A stretch of 64,000 bases of DNA from Paenibacillus stellifer (GTDB lineage Bacteria; Bacillota; Bacilli; Paenibacillales; Paenibacillaceae). The stretch is taken from positions 774,501 through 838,500 of the forward strand of contig NZ_CP009286.1 of assembly GCF_000758685.1 (NCBI RefSeq), written 5' to 3'. The notes below the pieces were generated by a model that was not told where the DNA came from, made no database searches, and saw nothing but the letters and a program-made list of their open reading frames with translations. Positions within the stretch are counted from its first letter, which is position 1. Every line of letters starts with the position of its first letter. Positions 29,583-39,689 of the stretch are shown here, piece by piece. The position numbers and the translations under genes are program-made.

Positions 29583-30914
29583 TTGAGTAAGATCGGAAGA
29601 AATGAGCCGTGTCCTTGCGGAAGCGGAAAAAAATATAAAAAGTGCTGCATGGAAGCCGACAAGGCGGCATGGAGCGCGAACCAGGATGTCGTCGTCTTGC
29701 CGGCAGAGCCCGTAGCAGTCGGAACGGTGGCCCCGCTTGAGTCGGGGCCGGTGGCAATCGCAGAAGCCAAAGCGCCTGCGAAGGAACTGAAGCTTACGCT
29801 GCCCAAGCTGAGAAAGATGGTCTCCCGCGAGCTTGAATGGGAGCATCCGTCCCATCAGCAGCTGGGACTCACGCTGATCGAGCAAATGAAAGCTGAATAT
29901 GACAAGGAGCTTATTGCGGAAGGACTGATGCTCTGGAACGGCTATTCGCGCATGGTGAAGCCTGTCGTCAAGAAGGAAGGCGCCTTCTGCGCGGCGATTG
30001 AGTATTTGCTGTCCGAGGAATACGGCTTCATGATTACCCAGGGAGACCTTGCCCTGAAATATGAGGTGACGGCAGCAACGGTTGCCCGTCGTTTCAAGGA
30101 ACTGACGGCATACATGGAGGAATATGAAATCGGAGAAACCAATGAAATGCTTCCGTCCGAGATCGTTATCGCTTCATTGAAAGGCGATGCATCGGAGAAG
30201 GCCGAGGAGCTGCTGGACAGAGCGGTGCTGGCCGGCTCGCCGAAATCAAGGGTGCAGTTCGCCCGGGCGGTGCTTGAGCTCGACCCGGACCGTATGGAGG
30301 CTTATGCGATTCTGGCCGAAGAAGCGCAAGACGAATCCGAGGCGAGAGACCTGATCCGTAGCGGTATCGAAGCCGGAAGACGCAAGCTGGGCGAGGATCT
30401 CTTCCAGGAGGCCAAAGGCTTGTTCTGGGTCATTCCCGAAGCCCGGCCGTATGTGCGGCTCTGCCACAGCTATGCGGAGTCCTGCTGGTTCGGCGGGAAG
30501 ACGAAAGAGGCTGCTGCCATGCTGGAGCATATTCTGGAGATTGATTCTGATGATCATACGGGGTCTCGCTATCTGCTGCCCGCCGTATATCTGTATGACA
30601 ACCGGCTTGATGAAGCGGAAGAACGGCTCGAACACTTTGCCGAAGATGACCAGGCTGCGGCTTATGCCTATGACCGGATGGTGCTGGAGTTCAAACGCCA
30701 CGGTGCAACCGCCCGGCTGAAAATGCTGTACCGGGTAGCCCAGGGCGTGAACAAGCATGTTCCGGATTATTTGCTGGGAGCCCGGATGCTGCCGCACAGC
30801 CTGCCGGATTATATCGGTGTAGGGGATGCGAACGAGGCGGTCTGGTACGTCATTCTTCATTCCCGGCTGTGGACAAGCGTGCCGGAGCTGCTGAAATGGA
30901 TGCTGAAGCAGTAG
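29583..30914 (+). CDS. SEC-C motif protein with C-terminal helical repeats
   Basis: 443 aa. The N-terminus is a SEC-C zinc-binding motif (RNEPCPCGSGKKYKKCC, residues 5-21), as found at the end of SecA and in many uncharacterised proteins. Residues 90-170 include a probable helix-turn-helix-like segment (LALKYEVTAATVARRFKEL). Residues 190-400 look like TPR-type alpha-helical repeats. The start is TTG 29583 behind a full AAGGAGG site. A role in protein-protein or nucleic-acid binding is plausible, but no specific function can be assigned. Confidence 0.8.
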   Translation: MSKIGRNEPCPCGSGKKYKKCCMEADKAAWSANQDVVVLPAEPVAVGTVAPLESGPVAIAEAKAPAKELKLTLPKLRKMVSRELEWEHPSHQQLGLTLIEQMKAEYDKELIAEGLMLWNGYSRMVKPVVKKEGAFCAAIEYLLSEEYGFMITQGDLALKYEVTAATVARRFKELTAYMEEYEIGETNEMLPSEIVIASLKGDASEKAEELLDRAVLAGSPKSRVQFARAVLELDPDRMEAYAILAEEAQDESEARDLIRSGIEAGRRKLGEDLFQEAKGLFWVIPEARPYVRLCHSYAESCWFGGKTKEAAAMLEHILEIDSDDHTGSRYLLPAVYLYDNRLDEAEERLEHFAEDDQAAAYAYDRMVLEFKRHGATARLKMLYRVAQGVNKHVPDYLLGARMLPHSLPDYIGVGDANEAVWYVILHSRLWTSVPELLKWMLKQ

Positions 30915-30940
30915 AGCTCTTCCATAAAATGACCAAAACA

Positions 30941-30973
30941 AAAGCCTTTACCCTTGGGGTAGAGGCTTTTTTT
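30941..30973 (+). terminator. terminator after the SEC-C gene
   Basis: AAAGCCTTTACCC and GGGTAGAGGCTTT form a strong stem with a TTG loop, followed by a T-run. Confidence 0.9.
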
Positions 30974-31215
30974 GAAATTAGCATGCTGCATCATTCAAAT
31001 AGGAGCATATGGTATCACTCCATAAATTTATGTGCAAAGCATAGAAACAAATATTTATAAACTTCTTGTTTAAAAATGCGGCTCTATACTCCCCGAAAAC
31101 GCTCTTGTCCGCCAAGAAATACCACCAGGCCGTTATCCTCATGCCATTAATTTCGTTATCATCCCGCTTGTACATATTTTAGACACTACTTCTGAGAGAA
31201 AACCTGACATACCAT
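30974..31215. other. A+T-rich intergenic region
   Basis: No gene is supported. The region separates the SEC-C terminator from the chemoreceptor promoter, and I see nothing else in it. Confidence 0.5.
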
Positions 31216-31242
31216 TAAAATCGGATATTTGAGTTCCGATAT
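31216..31242 (+). promoter_or_regulatory. sigma-D (motility) promoter of the chemoreceptor gene
   Basis: TAAA (31216-31219), exactly 15 bp and TCCGATAT (31235-31242), against the Bacillus sigma-D consensus TAAA-N15-GCCGATAT (one mismatch). Its place upstream of a methyl-accepting chemotaxis gene fits motility-linked expression. Confidence 0.75.
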
Positions 31243-31336
31243 TCTTAATTATCGGCTTAGTTATAGAAAACCTAATTTGAGCAGCTACACTTTGTTCGGC
31301 TGCAGCCGGAAACGGCTGGAGGAATGAGGTGCATTT

Positions 31337-33682
31337 GTGCTAGATAAAGAAGAAAACTCAAATGGTTTTCTGAAAAAATTAACATTTTTATCATTTATGA
31401 ATGCCGAAGGCGGGATGACTATGGTACAAAAGGTAACGCCAACCGAAGAACTGCATAATGAGGGGAAAGAACAAGGGGAGACGCGTCCATCCGGAACGGG
31501 GAAATCCGGACTTAAACGTCTGCTGACGCCAAGACTCGGGGAAGACGAGGCTAAGCGGAATCGGCGCGCTGCCGGACCGGACCCTTCCGGGGATGGTCCT
31601 AAGAAATCGCCAGACTTCCGAAGCAGATGGAAGCAAGCCCTTGGTGGCTTCACGGAAATGGGTATTCGCAGAAAGCTGTTCCTGTCGGTTATTGCGGCGG
31701 CTGTACTGATTCTTCTAGTAATGTCGAGTGTGATTTATAACCGGGCGAAGAGTATCATCGTGGAAGATCTCAACCAGTCTCTGAACTATGAGAAAATGCA
31801 GATCGCCTCGAAGGTGACGGAGTTGCTTCAGCCAGCGGGAGACAACGTGCAATCGATCGGGGCCAACGCGTACATCCGGGATTATATTAAGGGCGTTACA
31901 TCCGCCGACAATGTTAAGACAACCAAAGGGTACAGCGAGCTGATCCGTTCGCTTACCTTCATGAAGGAGAGCAACAAGGATCTGCTAAATGTGTATATCG
32001 GGCTGGATGGCATCAACAAGCTCATTACGCAGGACGAGTTCGAGCCGCCGGCCGACTATAATATGAAGGAACGTGGCTGGTATGCCACAACGGTGAAGAA
32101 CAACGGATTAACAGTGACCGATCCTTACATCGACGTCACTTCCGGCAAAATGGTAGTTACGGTCAGCGCGCCCATTACTGATGACAACGGCAAGCTGAAC
32201 GGTGTGGCGGGCGCCGATATCTCCACGCAGCAGATTACCGAGACGCTGAAGCATTTCAACTACAAAGGCAGCGGATACGCCCTGCTGGTCGACAAGACGG
32301 GGGCGTTCATCTACCATCCGGACAGCGACTATATTCTGATGAAGAAGATGAGCGATCTCGGAGCCGACTGGAAGGCGGTCGGCGACCGGATGGTGCAGTG
32401 GGGCTCCGGCGTCGTCAAGACCAAGATAGACGGTCATGCCATGTATGTATCCTATGCTCCCGCTGTGGACAAGCAATGGGCGGTTGCCCTTCTTGTACCG
32501 GCGGGTGATGCGGAGAAGCAACTGAGAGTCTTCCAGCTTATTTTCGTGCTGTCGATTCTCAGTTCGGTCGTTGTGCTCGGTCTTCTGCTCTTCTTCCTGT
32601 CCGGCAGTATTCTGAAGCCGATTCCGGTTCTGACGGAAGCCTTCCAGAAAGCTGCGGCTGGCGATCTGACGGCGCGGGCCTCTCTTCAGGTTAAGGGGCA
32701 GATGGGGGTTCTGGTGAACGGCTTCAATGAAATGGTGGCGGCCCAGCAGAAGATGATTGGCGAGGTTGTGCACAGCTCCCGCGGCATTTCGGAGGCTGTA
32801 CACAATACGGAGGGCAACGTATCGTCATTGGATGACAGTATAGCGGATATCTCAGCTATCACCGAGGAATTATCCGCCGGCATGCAGCAGTCGGCGGCCT
32901 CGATGCAGGAGCTTAATGCCAGCACGCTTGAAATCGAGAATGCGATTCATGCGATCGCGGACAAAGCCAATCAGGGTGCGGGCTCGGCCAAGGAGATCAA
33001 TGCCCGGGCCGAGAGTCTCAAGGAATCGGCGCTGGAATCCAGAACGGCGGCGGAGCGGCATTATGGCAAGAGCGAGGAGAAGCTGCGGAAGGCGATCGAG
33101 GATTCGGCTTCGATTGAGCAGATCAAGGTGCTGACAACGGCCATTCTGGATATCGCCGCGCAGACGAATCTGCTCTCGCTGAACGCATCCATCGAAGCGG
33201 CTCGGGCAGGAGAGGCGGGCAGAGGCTTCGCCGTTGTGGCGGAAGAAATCCGGAAGCTGTCCGAAAGCTCCCGTACCGCCGTCAGCGAGATCATGGAGGT
33301 AACAGGAGCGGTTGTGGCCGCTGTAGGCAGTCTCGTGGAAGGCGCGGAGGACATGCTGAGCTTCGTGGACAAGCAGGTCATGCGGGATTATGACGCCATG
33401 CAGCAGACGGGCTTCCAGTACAGCGACGATGCCAGATACGTCGAGGAGCTCGTCACCGACCTCAGCGCAACGACCGAGCAGCTCCTGGCGTCCATCCAGA
33501 GCATGTTAAGCGCCATTGGCGAGACGACAGCCGCCACGAGCGAAGGGGCGGAAGGAGCCGGCAGCATTGCGTCCGGCGCGGAACAGATCATCGCCCAGTC
33601 CGGCAGCATTGTAGCGGAGATGGAGCAGATCCGCAGCGGCGCGGCCGCGCTTCTGGGCACGGTATCCCGCTTCAAAGCCTGA
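31337..33682 (+). CDS. methyl-accepting chemotaxis protein, dCache type
   Basis: 781 aa from GTG 31337; internal ATGs at 31397 or 31415 are alternatives, so the start is uncertain. After an unusually long, charged cytoplasmic N-terminus (about 110 residues) comes a membrane segment ([20 protein letters not shown]). An extracellular double-Cache sensor follows, with [20 protein letters not shown] and GVAGADIS. Then come a second membrane segment (about 400-425), a HAMP domain and the signalling hairpin tip ([20 protein letters not shown]). The ligand is probably a small molecule such as an amino or organic acid. A sigma-D promoter and a terminator frame it as a single-gene unit. Confidence 0.92.
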   Translation: MLDKEENSNGFLKKLTFLSFMNAEGGMTMVQKVTPTEELHNEGKEQGETRPSGTGKSGLKRLLTPRLGEDEAKRNRRAAGPDPSGDGPKKSPDFRSRWKQALGGFTEMGIRRKLFLSVIAAAVLILLVMSSVIYNRAKSIIVEDLNQSLNYEKMQIASKVTELLQPAGDNVQSIGANAYIRDYIKGVTSADNVKTTKGYSELIRSLTFMKESNKDLLNVYIGLDGINKLITQDEFEPPADYNMKERGWYATTVKNNGLTVTDPYIDVTSGKMVVTVSAPITDDNGKLNGVAGADISTQQITETLKHFNYKGSGYALLVDKTGAFIYHPDSDYILMKKMSDLGADWKAVGDRMVQWGSGVVKTKIDGHAMYVSYAPAVDKQWAVALLVPAGDAEKQLRVFQLIFVLSILSSVVVLGLLLFFLSGSILKPIPVLTEAFQKAAAGDLTARASLQVKGQMGVLVNGFNEMVAAQQKMIGEVVHSSRGISEAVHNTEGNVSSLDDSIADISAITEELSAGMQQSAASMQELNASTLEIENAIHAIADKANQGAGSAKEINARAESLKESALESRTAAERHYGKSEEKLRKAIEDSASIEQIKVLTTAILDIAAQTNLLSLNASIEAARAGEAGRGFAVVAEEIRKLSESSRTAVSEIMEVTGAVVAAVGSLVEGAEDMLSFVDKQVMRDYDAMQQTGFQYSDDARYVEELVTDLSATTEQLLASIQSMLSAIGETTAATSEGAEGAGSIASGAEQIIAQSGSIVAEMEQIRSGAAALLGTVSRFKA

Positions 33683-33718
33683 TGCTCTTGCGAGCTCCGG
33701 CGTGATTGATGGCAGCTT

Positions 33719-33760
33719 CCCGGTTGCGGCAGAATGCTTCTGCGGCAGCCGGGATTTTTT
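33719..33760 (+). terminator. terminator after the chemoreceptor gene
   Basis: A long stem (CCCGGTTGCGGCAGAA with TTCTGCGGCAGCCGGG, imperfect) is followed by six T. Confidence 0.88.
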
Positions 33761-33983
33761 GCGCAAATCCATGCATGTATAAGTCGGGCGTTCCACAGTG
33801 GTCTGCAGGCTCCATGAAATACGATCAGGCGTCTGGAGGACAGGTGAAGCGTTTATCCTGAGGAAATTGAAGGAAGAAGGCTTCAACAGCCTTCCGGTGC
33901 TTGAAAATTCCTTGCGGGGAGAGTATCTTTACAAGAAGCGGGACAACGAAACGCCAATCAAGACAGTGAAACGGGGAGAAACG

Positions 33984-35246
33984 ATGAAGGAAAAGGACGG
34001 CCGGATTGTCGGGCTGGAAGACATCGTGCGCGCGCACCATATGCTGCGGGAAGTCGTTCAGCGGACGCCGCTGCAGCGCGACGCGGTGCTGTCGGCCAAG
34101 TATGATTGCAATGTCTATCTAAAACGGGAGGACCTGCAGATTGTCCGTTCATTTAAAATCCGCGGGGCTTACAATATGATTCGCAGCTTGTCCGAGGAAG
34201 ACCGGAAACGGGGAATCGTCTGCGCAAGCGCGGGCAACCACGCCCAGGGCGTCGCTTATTCCTGCCGCGCGCTTGGCATTCACGGCAAGGTGTTCATGCC
34301 GAGCACGACGCCGAACCAGAAGGTGAAGCAGGTACGGAGATTCGGCGGTGAATTCGTCGAGGTAGTGCTGAAGGGCGATACCTTCGACGACGCCTATGAA
34401 GAAGCGATGCAGGCCTGTATCGAACACAGCATGACGCTGATTCATCCGTTCGATGAACCCAAGATCATCGCGGGCAACGGGACGATCGCCATGGAGGTTA
34501 TGGAGAGCCTGAGCGAACCGGCCGATTTCGTGTTCGTCACGATCGGCGGCGGCGGCCTCGCGGCGGGCGTTGGCGCATACGTCAAGACGGTCAGCCCGTC
34601 GACGAAGGTGATCGGAGTCGAGCCGTCGGGCGCGGCTTCCATGAGCGAAGCTTTCCGGCTCGGACAAGTTGTCACGCTGCCGGAGATCGACAAATTCGTC
34701 GACGGCGCGGCGGTGAAGCGGGTCGGCGGACTCACATACGAGATCTGCTCGAAGGCGCTGGACGACATCGTGAAGGTGCCGGAAGGCAAAGCCTGCACGG
34801 CTATTTTGGAGCTGTACAACGAGAATGCAATCGTGGTGGAGCCTGCCGGATCGCTGCCGGTTGCGGCGCTTGATCTGTACCGCGACCAGATTCGCGGCAA
34901 GACCGTGGTCTGCATTATCAGCGGCGGCAACAATGATATCGACCGGATGCAGGAGATCAAGGAACGCTCGCTGATCTATGAAGGCTTGAAGCACTACTTT
35001 ATGATTAATTTCCCGCAGCGGGCCGGGGCGCTCCGCGAATTCCTGTCCGAAGCGCTGGGGCCGGACGACGATATTACCCGATTCGAATACACGAAAAAGA
35101 ACGACAAGGAGAACGGGCCGGCGCTCGTCGGCATCGAGCTGCTCTCCAAAGACGCCTATGAGCCGCTAATCGAGCGGATGAAGCTCAAGGGCGTGGACTA
35201 TGTCGAGCTGAACAAGGATCTGAAGCTGTTCAATATGCTGATTTAG
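33984..35246 (+). CDS. ilvA: threonine dehydratase, biosynthetic
   Basis: 420 aa; PLP-dependent deamination of threonine to 2-oxobutanoate, the first step to isoleucine. The PLP lysine is in RSFKIRGAYN (about residue 58). The substrate loop is SAGNHAQG, the phosphate-binding loop GGGGLAAG, and SGGNND ends the catalytic domain. The last 90 residues form a single ACT-like regulatory domain (YFMINFPQRAGALREFL), the Bacillus-type size. I chose ATG 33984 (GGGGAG upstream); the open frame extends further upstream without a family match. No T-box is visible in the leader. Confidence 0.93.
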   Translation: MKEKDGRIVGLEDIVRAHHMLREVVQRTPLQRDAVLSAKYDCNVYLKREDLQIVRSFKIRGAYNMIRSLSEEDRKRGIVCASAGNHAQGVAYSCRALGIHGKVFMPSTTPNQKVKQVRRFGGEFVEVVLKGDTFDDAYEEAMQACIEHSMTLIHPFDEPKIIAGNGTIAMEVMESLSEPADFVFVTIGGGGLAAGVGAYVKTVSPSTKVIGVEPSGAASMSEAFRLGQVVTLPEIDKFVDGAAVKRVGGLTYEICSKALDDIVKVPEGKACTAILELYNENAIVVEPAGSLPVAALDLYRDQIRGKTVVCIISGGNNDIDRMQEIKERSLIYEGLKHYFMINFPQRAGALREFLSEALGPDDDITRFEYTKKNDKENGPALVGIELLSKDAYEPLIERMKLKGVDYVELNKDLKLFNMLI

Positions 35247-35297
35247 TCTTGTCCTTGCTTACAGGCTATAGACAGCCATCTCAGCGTCGCAACCCAA

Positions 35298-35334
35298 AAA
35301 ACCTTCGGCCACAATGTGGAACCGAAGGTTTCTT
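35298..35334 (+). terminator. terminator after ilvA
   Basis: AAACCTTCGG and CCGAAGGTTT form a 10-bp stem with an inner CACA/TGTG pair, then TCTTTG. Confidence 0.8.
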
Positions 35335-35399
35335 TGTGCTGGGGCTGCATTGCTCATCGCCCGGTTGTTGCGGTGCGGGGAGCATTTGTCATTATTTTA

Positions 35400-36329
35400 C
35401 TAAAGGGGGATGTTCTCTTTGCGGTATGCCTCGACTTCGCCCGTCAGCTTGTAGTCATCCGCCTTTGCCAGCTTCATGAACGCAGACAGCTTCTCAAGGT
35501 AAGGCGAGCCGCTGGTATCTTTGGCAAGAACCGCGTTATACGCCTTCTCCGCCTCCAAATCCATCTCCAGGTTGTCGTAATGGAACAGCGGTGTATTGTT
35601 CAGCCCGTAGAAGGTGGCCGTCTCATAACTCTTGTACAGCGTCTTGATCGTCGCGATGCGGTTCGACCGCGGGTAATCGGCAATGAAAGCTTCCTGCGAC
35701 AGCGCTCTGGAGACGACATCCGCCCAGGCGATGACCAGCCCGTTGTCTTTGCTCATGGGGAGATTCGACTCCACGGCCATGATAGCGATGTACTCCCGGA
35801 TGTCTCCGGTGACATGCGTCTTGAAATTCAGGTAGGAGCTGTAATCGATCACGGGAAAAAAGGAACCTTCCGCCGTCTCCAGCTTGTAGCCGCAGTCTTC
35901 CGCACGGAGAAGCATGGCCCGCAGGGCCGGGCGGTCACTCTTCTCCGCCAGCATGTGCAGGCTGTCTCCCGGTTCATACAGGATGGTAAGCTCCCGCTGA
36001 ACCGCTTCATTTGCGAATTTGGCTTCCCAGGCCGGCAACGCGGCCTTCTGGGTATTCTCCAGCGTCAGGGTCATTATGGTGGCCCGGTAGGAGCCGACTG
36101 CGTACAGCTTGGCGTTCAGGTAGTCCATCGCTTCAGGCAGTTTGGCCGAGTTCAGCAGCAATGGGAGAGAAGCCCGGTAGACGGCCTCCGCATGGCTCTG
36201 GCTGGCTGCTGCCGACACGGCAGATACGGTATGCGGCGACGCAGCGAGAGCGGAGGCCTGTTCGGAAACGAGACACTGCAGTGACAAGACGAGCGCGGAA
36301 GCGGCTGTCAGGATGGCGAATTTGTTCAT
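35400..36329 (-). CDS. predicted secreted protein of unknown function
   Basis: 309 aa with a typical signal peptide (MNKFAILTAASALVLSLQCL, likely cleaved near ASA, about residue 27). The mature part is mostly helical, with no motif I recognise, few cysteines and many Tyr/Leu/Ala residues. The ribosome site AGGAGGAG is strong. It is transcribed separately from its neighbours. Function unknown. Confidence 0.75.
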   Translation of the reverse strand: MNKFAILTAASALVLSLQCLVSEQASALAASPHTVSAVSAAASQSHAEAVYRASLPLLLNSAKLPEAMDYLNAKLYAVGSYRATIMTLTLENTQKAALPAWEAKFANEAVQRELTILYEPGDSLHMLAEKSDRPALRAMLLRAEDCGYKLETAEGSFFPVIDYSSYLNFKTHVTGDIREYIAIMAVESNLPMSKDNGLVIAWADVVSRALSQEAFIADYPRSNRIATIKTLYKSYETATFYGLNNTPLFHYDNLEMDLEAEKAYNAVLAKDTSGSPYLEKLSAFMKLAKADDYKLTGEVEAYRKENIPL

Positions 36330-36401
36330 GATAGGGAACTCCTCCTGTCCATTGCTGGCGAATAGCTTGAAACGGTCCAGCCAGTTTGAATAAATAGAAT
36401 G

Positions 36402-37064
36402 TTATTTACGGCGGAAAAAACGGATTTGGCCTGCAAGACCCGCCGCGAACAGCAGAAGCGCGACCCAAGGGGACAAAGGAAAGACCGGCAGGCGTCCGCC
36501 CAGAACTGCGTTGACTGCCACAACCGCCACAACGGCCGCGACATAGATGCCGAGCGCTTTTAAATCGAATTTGCCGGCCTTCGGCGCATCGTCCTCCGAC
36601 AGGGAATTCAGCCATTTCATCAGGAGCTCGACCAGTATCGGCGCTCCCAATCCGACGATCAGAATTTCGAACAGTCCGATGGTGCCGAAGTACCCCGGCG
36701 ACCCGGTCTGCCCCTGCACGACCAAGCCGGCGATTCCGTATATGCCCAGCAGCCAGCTCAGGGCGAACAAGGGGATCAGCGGGCGTATGCGTGCGGCGTC
36801 GATGCCGGGCCGGCGGGGAGCGCTGTCCATCACTTCCCTGAATACCTCTTCGGGATGCTCGCCGAAGACCTGCTTGGCGTTCTTGCCCCGTTTCTGGGCC
36901 TCCAGCAGCTTATGCGCCGCTTCCAGAAGCAGTTCCTCTGCGTGCTGCCGGTTCACCCCGCTTTCGCGGAGGGCGATAATCATATCCTCCATATAAGAAC
37001 GGTTGAACGGTGTCATTTGTTCCCGGAGCCGGTTATTTTCCCGGACCATTTCTTTCACATTCAT
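36402..37064 (-). CDS. DUF1129 family membrane protein
   Basis: 220 aa. The N-terminal half is soluble and helical (VRENNRLREQMTPFNRSYMEDMI). The C-terminal half has about four hydrophobic segments starting at LIPLFALSWLLGIYGIAGLV and ends in a basic tail (FFRRK). This layout is that of DUF1129, which has no defined function. It lies 72 bp upstream, on the minus strand, of the secreted-protein gene and may be co-transcribed with it. Confidence 0.75.
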   Translation of the reverse strand: MNVKEMVRENNRLREQMTPFNRSYMEDMIIALRESGVNRQHAEELLLEAAHKLLEAQKRGKNAKQVFGEHPEEVFREVMDSAPRRPGIDAARIRPLIPLFALSWLLGIYGIAGLVVQGQTGSPGYFGTIGLFEILIVGLGAPILVELLMKWLNSLSEDDAPKAGKFDLKALGIYVAAVVAVVAVNAVLGGRLPVFPLSPWVALLLFAAGLAGQIRFFRRK

Positions 37065-37274
37065 ACGAGCAAGGCCAGCCTCTCTTTAAGCAATTAAGCA
37101 GCTATTTGTTACTCAAAGTATAGGTTCCCGGCGCAGTCAGCGCAAGGAGATTCCCGGGAACGGCAGGCTCTATGGCCTATTCCGCCTGAATAGTCTGCCT
37201 GCGAAAAGGTCATACTTGGGTGAGGCGGCAGCACGGTCTGCACCGTTAACTCTACTTGAAAAGGCGGGATTGGG

Positions 37275-37493
37275 ATGGATCAGCGGAAAGGCGAGGCGGA
37301 GCTGGCGGCGCCGATCGGGGATCGCAGCCTGCAGGTTACTTCCGGCTCCGGCTCCGGCGAGGCCGAGGCAGAAGCGGAGGAGAAGGATTGCGCCAATCTA
37401 TGGCAATGCACGCCGGGTTCCCCCGAAGCATGGCTTCAGAACTGGGAAGGCAGACAGGACACGCATGATATGTTCAAGCATAGCTACGAATAA
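37275..37493 (+). CDS. possible small protein
   Basis: A 72-aa frame with a weak upstream purine run. The N-terminal part is Gly/Ser/Ala/Glu-rich, and the C-terminus looks protein-like (NLWQCTPGSPEAWLQNWEGR). It ends just before a good terminator, which supports expression. Two other frames overlap it. Function unknown. Confidence 0.4.
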   Translation: MDQRKGEAELAAPIGDRSLQVTSGSGSGEAEAEAEEKDCANLWQCTPGSPEAWLQNWEGRQDTHDMFKHSYE

Positions 37494-37526
37494 TTCTTGA
37501 GCAGGAACAGGCAGCAGCGTATCCGG

Positions 37527-37566
37527 AAAGGCTCTTTTGTCGGGATGAGACAAAAAGAGCCTTTTC
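37527..37566 (+). terminator. terminator before the hydrolase gene
   Basis: AAAGGCTCTTTTGTC and GACAAAAAGAGCCTTTT form a long stem with a T-rich end. Confidence 0.85.
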
Positions 37567-37568
37567 TA

Positions 37569-37598
37569 TTGACAATCCGAGGAAGCAGAGGGTAAGAT
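37569..37598 (+). promoter_or_regulatory. promoter of the alpha/beta hydrolase gene
   Basis: TTGACA (37569-37574), 18 bp and TAAGAT (37593-37598), 66 bp before the start codon. Confidence 0.6.
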
Positions 37599-37663
37599 AA
37601 AATTAATTCATACTATTTTAATCGGATTTGTTAAGAATAAGCTTGATCAGGGAGGGCTCATGT

Positions 37664-38494
37664 ATGGAGCGAGCTATCGTCATCAGACACCAACAGGAAG
37701 AATTGACCGCAAGCATCCATTATCCGACGAAGCCGCAGGGGGCTTCCGGGCGCTGCAAGAACCGTGTCCCGCTCGCCGTAATCTGCCACGGATTCATCGG
37801 CAGCCGGATCGGGGTGGACCGGCTGTTCGTGAAGGCGGCACGGGAGCTGGCCGATGAGGGCTATATGGTTATCCGCTTCGATTATATCGGCTGCGGGGAG
37901 AGCACAGGAAGTTACGGGGCTGAGGGGCTGGAATCGATGATCGCCCAGACCCGGGCCGTGCTGGACTACGGTCTGAGCTGCGCCGATGTCGACCCGACGC
38001 GGGTAACGCTGATCGGCCACAGCCTGGGAGGCGCCGTCGCTCTCCTGACGGGAGTGCGGGACCGCCGGGTGAAGAATCTGGTGATGTGGGCAGCCGTCGG
38101 CTATCCGTTCAACGATATCGTGAAGATCGTCGGACGGGATACTTACGACGCTTCGGTCAAGGATGGCTCTGCGGACCATGCCGGTTATTCGTTCGCGCCG
38201 GTGTTCTTCAATTCGCTGGCGGACTACCAGCCCTTTCAGGAAGCCGAGAAATTCGGCGGAGACGTTCTTGTCGTGCACGGAACATCCGACGAGGTCATCC
38301 CGACCGATTACGCCTTCCTCTATCAGAAGCTGTTCTGGAAGCGGCCGGAAAGCCGCTGCGACAAAGAGATTATTTTTCAGGCGGATCATACCTTCTCTTC
38401 GGGCGAAGCCCAGGCTGAGGTTATCGGAATTACGCGCGATTGGATGAACAAGCGGGAGGAAATCCAGCAGGAGTGGCAGAACTGGATGATCTGA
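37664..38494 (+). CDS. alpha/beta hydrolase (esterase/lipase family)
   Basis: 276 aa. The oxyanion region is VICHGFIGSRIG, the nucleophile elbow GHSLGGAVAL gives Ser (about residue 118), the acid is Asp in HGTSDEVIP, and the base is His in QADHTFSS. This pattern fits the cytoplasmic serine aminopeptidase/feruloyl-esterase-like group. ATG 37664 with GGGAGGG is preferred over 37628. The substrate is unknown. Confidence 0.87.
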   Translation: MERAIVIRHQQEELTASIHYPTKPQGASGRCKNRVPLAVICHGFIGSRIGVDRLFVKAARELADEGYMVIRFDYIGCGESTGSYGAEGLESMIAQTRAVLDYGLSCADVDPTRVTLIGHSLGGAVALLTGVRDRRVKNLVMWAAVGYPFNDIVKIVGRDTYDASVKDGSADHAGYSFAPVFFNSLADYQPFQEAEKFGGDVLVVHGTSDEVIPTDYAFLYQKLFWKRPESRCDKEIIFQADHTFSSGEAQAEVIGITRDWMNKREEIQQEWQNWMI

Positions 38495-38651
38495 CGCTAT
38501 GCCGACTGTTACGGGCTAATATAATAGCGAATGTTGACAGTTCCGGGCAATCAGTGGAGCTTTACCGGGTGTCAAAGGGGGCTCTCGCATTGCCGCGAGA
38601 GAAGCGGTACAATAAAGATGCAGATCATACTGTATACGGAGGTTGGCATCG

Positions 38652-39428
38652 ATGAAACTACCGGCCTTGTTTATCGCACACGGTTCGCCGCTGCTTGCCC
38701 TGGAGGATAATGAGTACACCCGCTTCCTGGAGAAACTGGGACAGGAACTGCCGAAGCCCAAGGGTGTTGTGGTCTTTTCGGCGCATTGGGACAGTTCAGA
38801 GCAGTTGTTCACGAGTGACGAACGATATGAGACGCTGCATGATTTCTACGGTTTCCCGCAGGAAATGTACGGCTTGACCTATCCGGCTCCGGGAGATCCC
38901 GGACTCGCGGCAAGGATCGCCGAGCTGTTCGCAGAGCATAATCTTCCCTGCCGGGCCGTATCGGGGCGAGGCCTCGACCACGGGGTCTGGGTTATTCTGA
39001 GACGGCTGTTCCCAGAGGCAGACATTCCGGTTGTCGCTCTATCCGTTGATTCACTCCGCTCACCGATGGAGCAGTATGAAATCGGACGGATGCTTGCGCC
39101 TCTGCGCGAGGAGGGCGTTCTGTTCATCGGCAGCGGAGGTCTCGTTCATAATCTCCGGCTGATGAAGGAAGACGACGGGCCGGAAGAATGGGCGCTTGAA
39201 TTCGACGCTTGGATCGCGGAACGTCTGGAAGGCTGGAAGCTCGAAGAGCTGTACCATTACGACAAGCTTGCTCCCTATGCCAAAGAAGCGGTCCCTTCCT
39301 ACGGACGGGAGCATTTTATCCCGCTCTTCTATGCTATGGGGACGGCGGACAGCGGCCGCACGGCGGAGCGGATGTTCCAGGCGTACCAGTACGGAACGCT
39401 GAGTCTGAACTGCTGGAAGCTCGGCTAG
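38652..39428 (+). CDS. LigB-type extradiol dioxygenase (DODA/YgiD-like)
   Basis: 258 aa; a non-haem metal enzyme related to 4,5-DOPA dioxygenase. Four conserved histidines are visible: FIAHGSP, VVFSAHWD, RGLDHGVWV and GREHFIPL. They account for the metal ligands and the catalytic base. It contains no separate regulatory domain. ATG 38652 has GGAGG nine nucleotides upstream; an in-frame TTG at 38643 overlaps that site. The natural substrate is not known for most bacterial members. Confidence 0.88.
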   Translation: MKLPALFIAHGSPLLALEDNEYTRFLEKLGQELPKPKGVVVFSAHWDSSEQLFTSDERYETLHDFYGFPQEMYGLTYPAPGDPGLAARIAELFAEHNLPCRAVSGRGLDHGVWVILRRLFPEADIPVVALSVDSLRSPMEQYEIGRMLAPLREEGVLFIGSGGLVHNLRLMKEDDGPEEWALEFDAWIAERLEGWKLEELYHYDKLAPYAKEAVPSYGREHFIPLFYAMGTADSGRTAERMFQAYQYGTLSLNCWKLG

Positions 39429-39505
39429 CCTCATAAGGCTGTACGCGAAGCGCACAAACTTTTCCATCCCATGTGATTTGTTGCGATTCCCAATTGATAG
39501 ACGAC

Positions 39506-39533
39506 AAGCTCTGCCCATCCGGCAGGGCTTTTT
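39506..39533 (+). terminator. terminator after the dioxygenase gene
   Basis: AAGCTCTGCC and GGCAGGGCTT pair over 10 bp with one wobble, followed by T. Confidence 0.85.
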
Positions 39534-39620
39534 ATATCCCTATTAAACATATTATAGAGAAGACAAAAATTGCCGGTCGTGGTTAAATGAAGGGAAGACA
39601 ACGGTTCTGCCGACTAACCG

Positions 39621-39689
39621 ACATACTGACATACCGACAAATCAACATACCGACAAATCAACATACCGACAAACTGACGTACCGACTGG
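39621..39689 (+). repeat. 16-bp tandem repeats upstream of yerB
   Basis: Three consecutive units of ACATACCGACAAATCA (39629, 39645 and 39661; the last diverges at its 3' end) are flanked by partial copies on both sides. The array ends about 15 bp before the ribosome site GGAGG of the lipoprotein gene. Confidence 0.85.

Noticed and set aside
33761..33983. Possible T-box leader before ilvA
   Set aside because: I looked for the conserved AGGGTGGNACCGCG sequence and an antiterminator/terminator pair and found neither.
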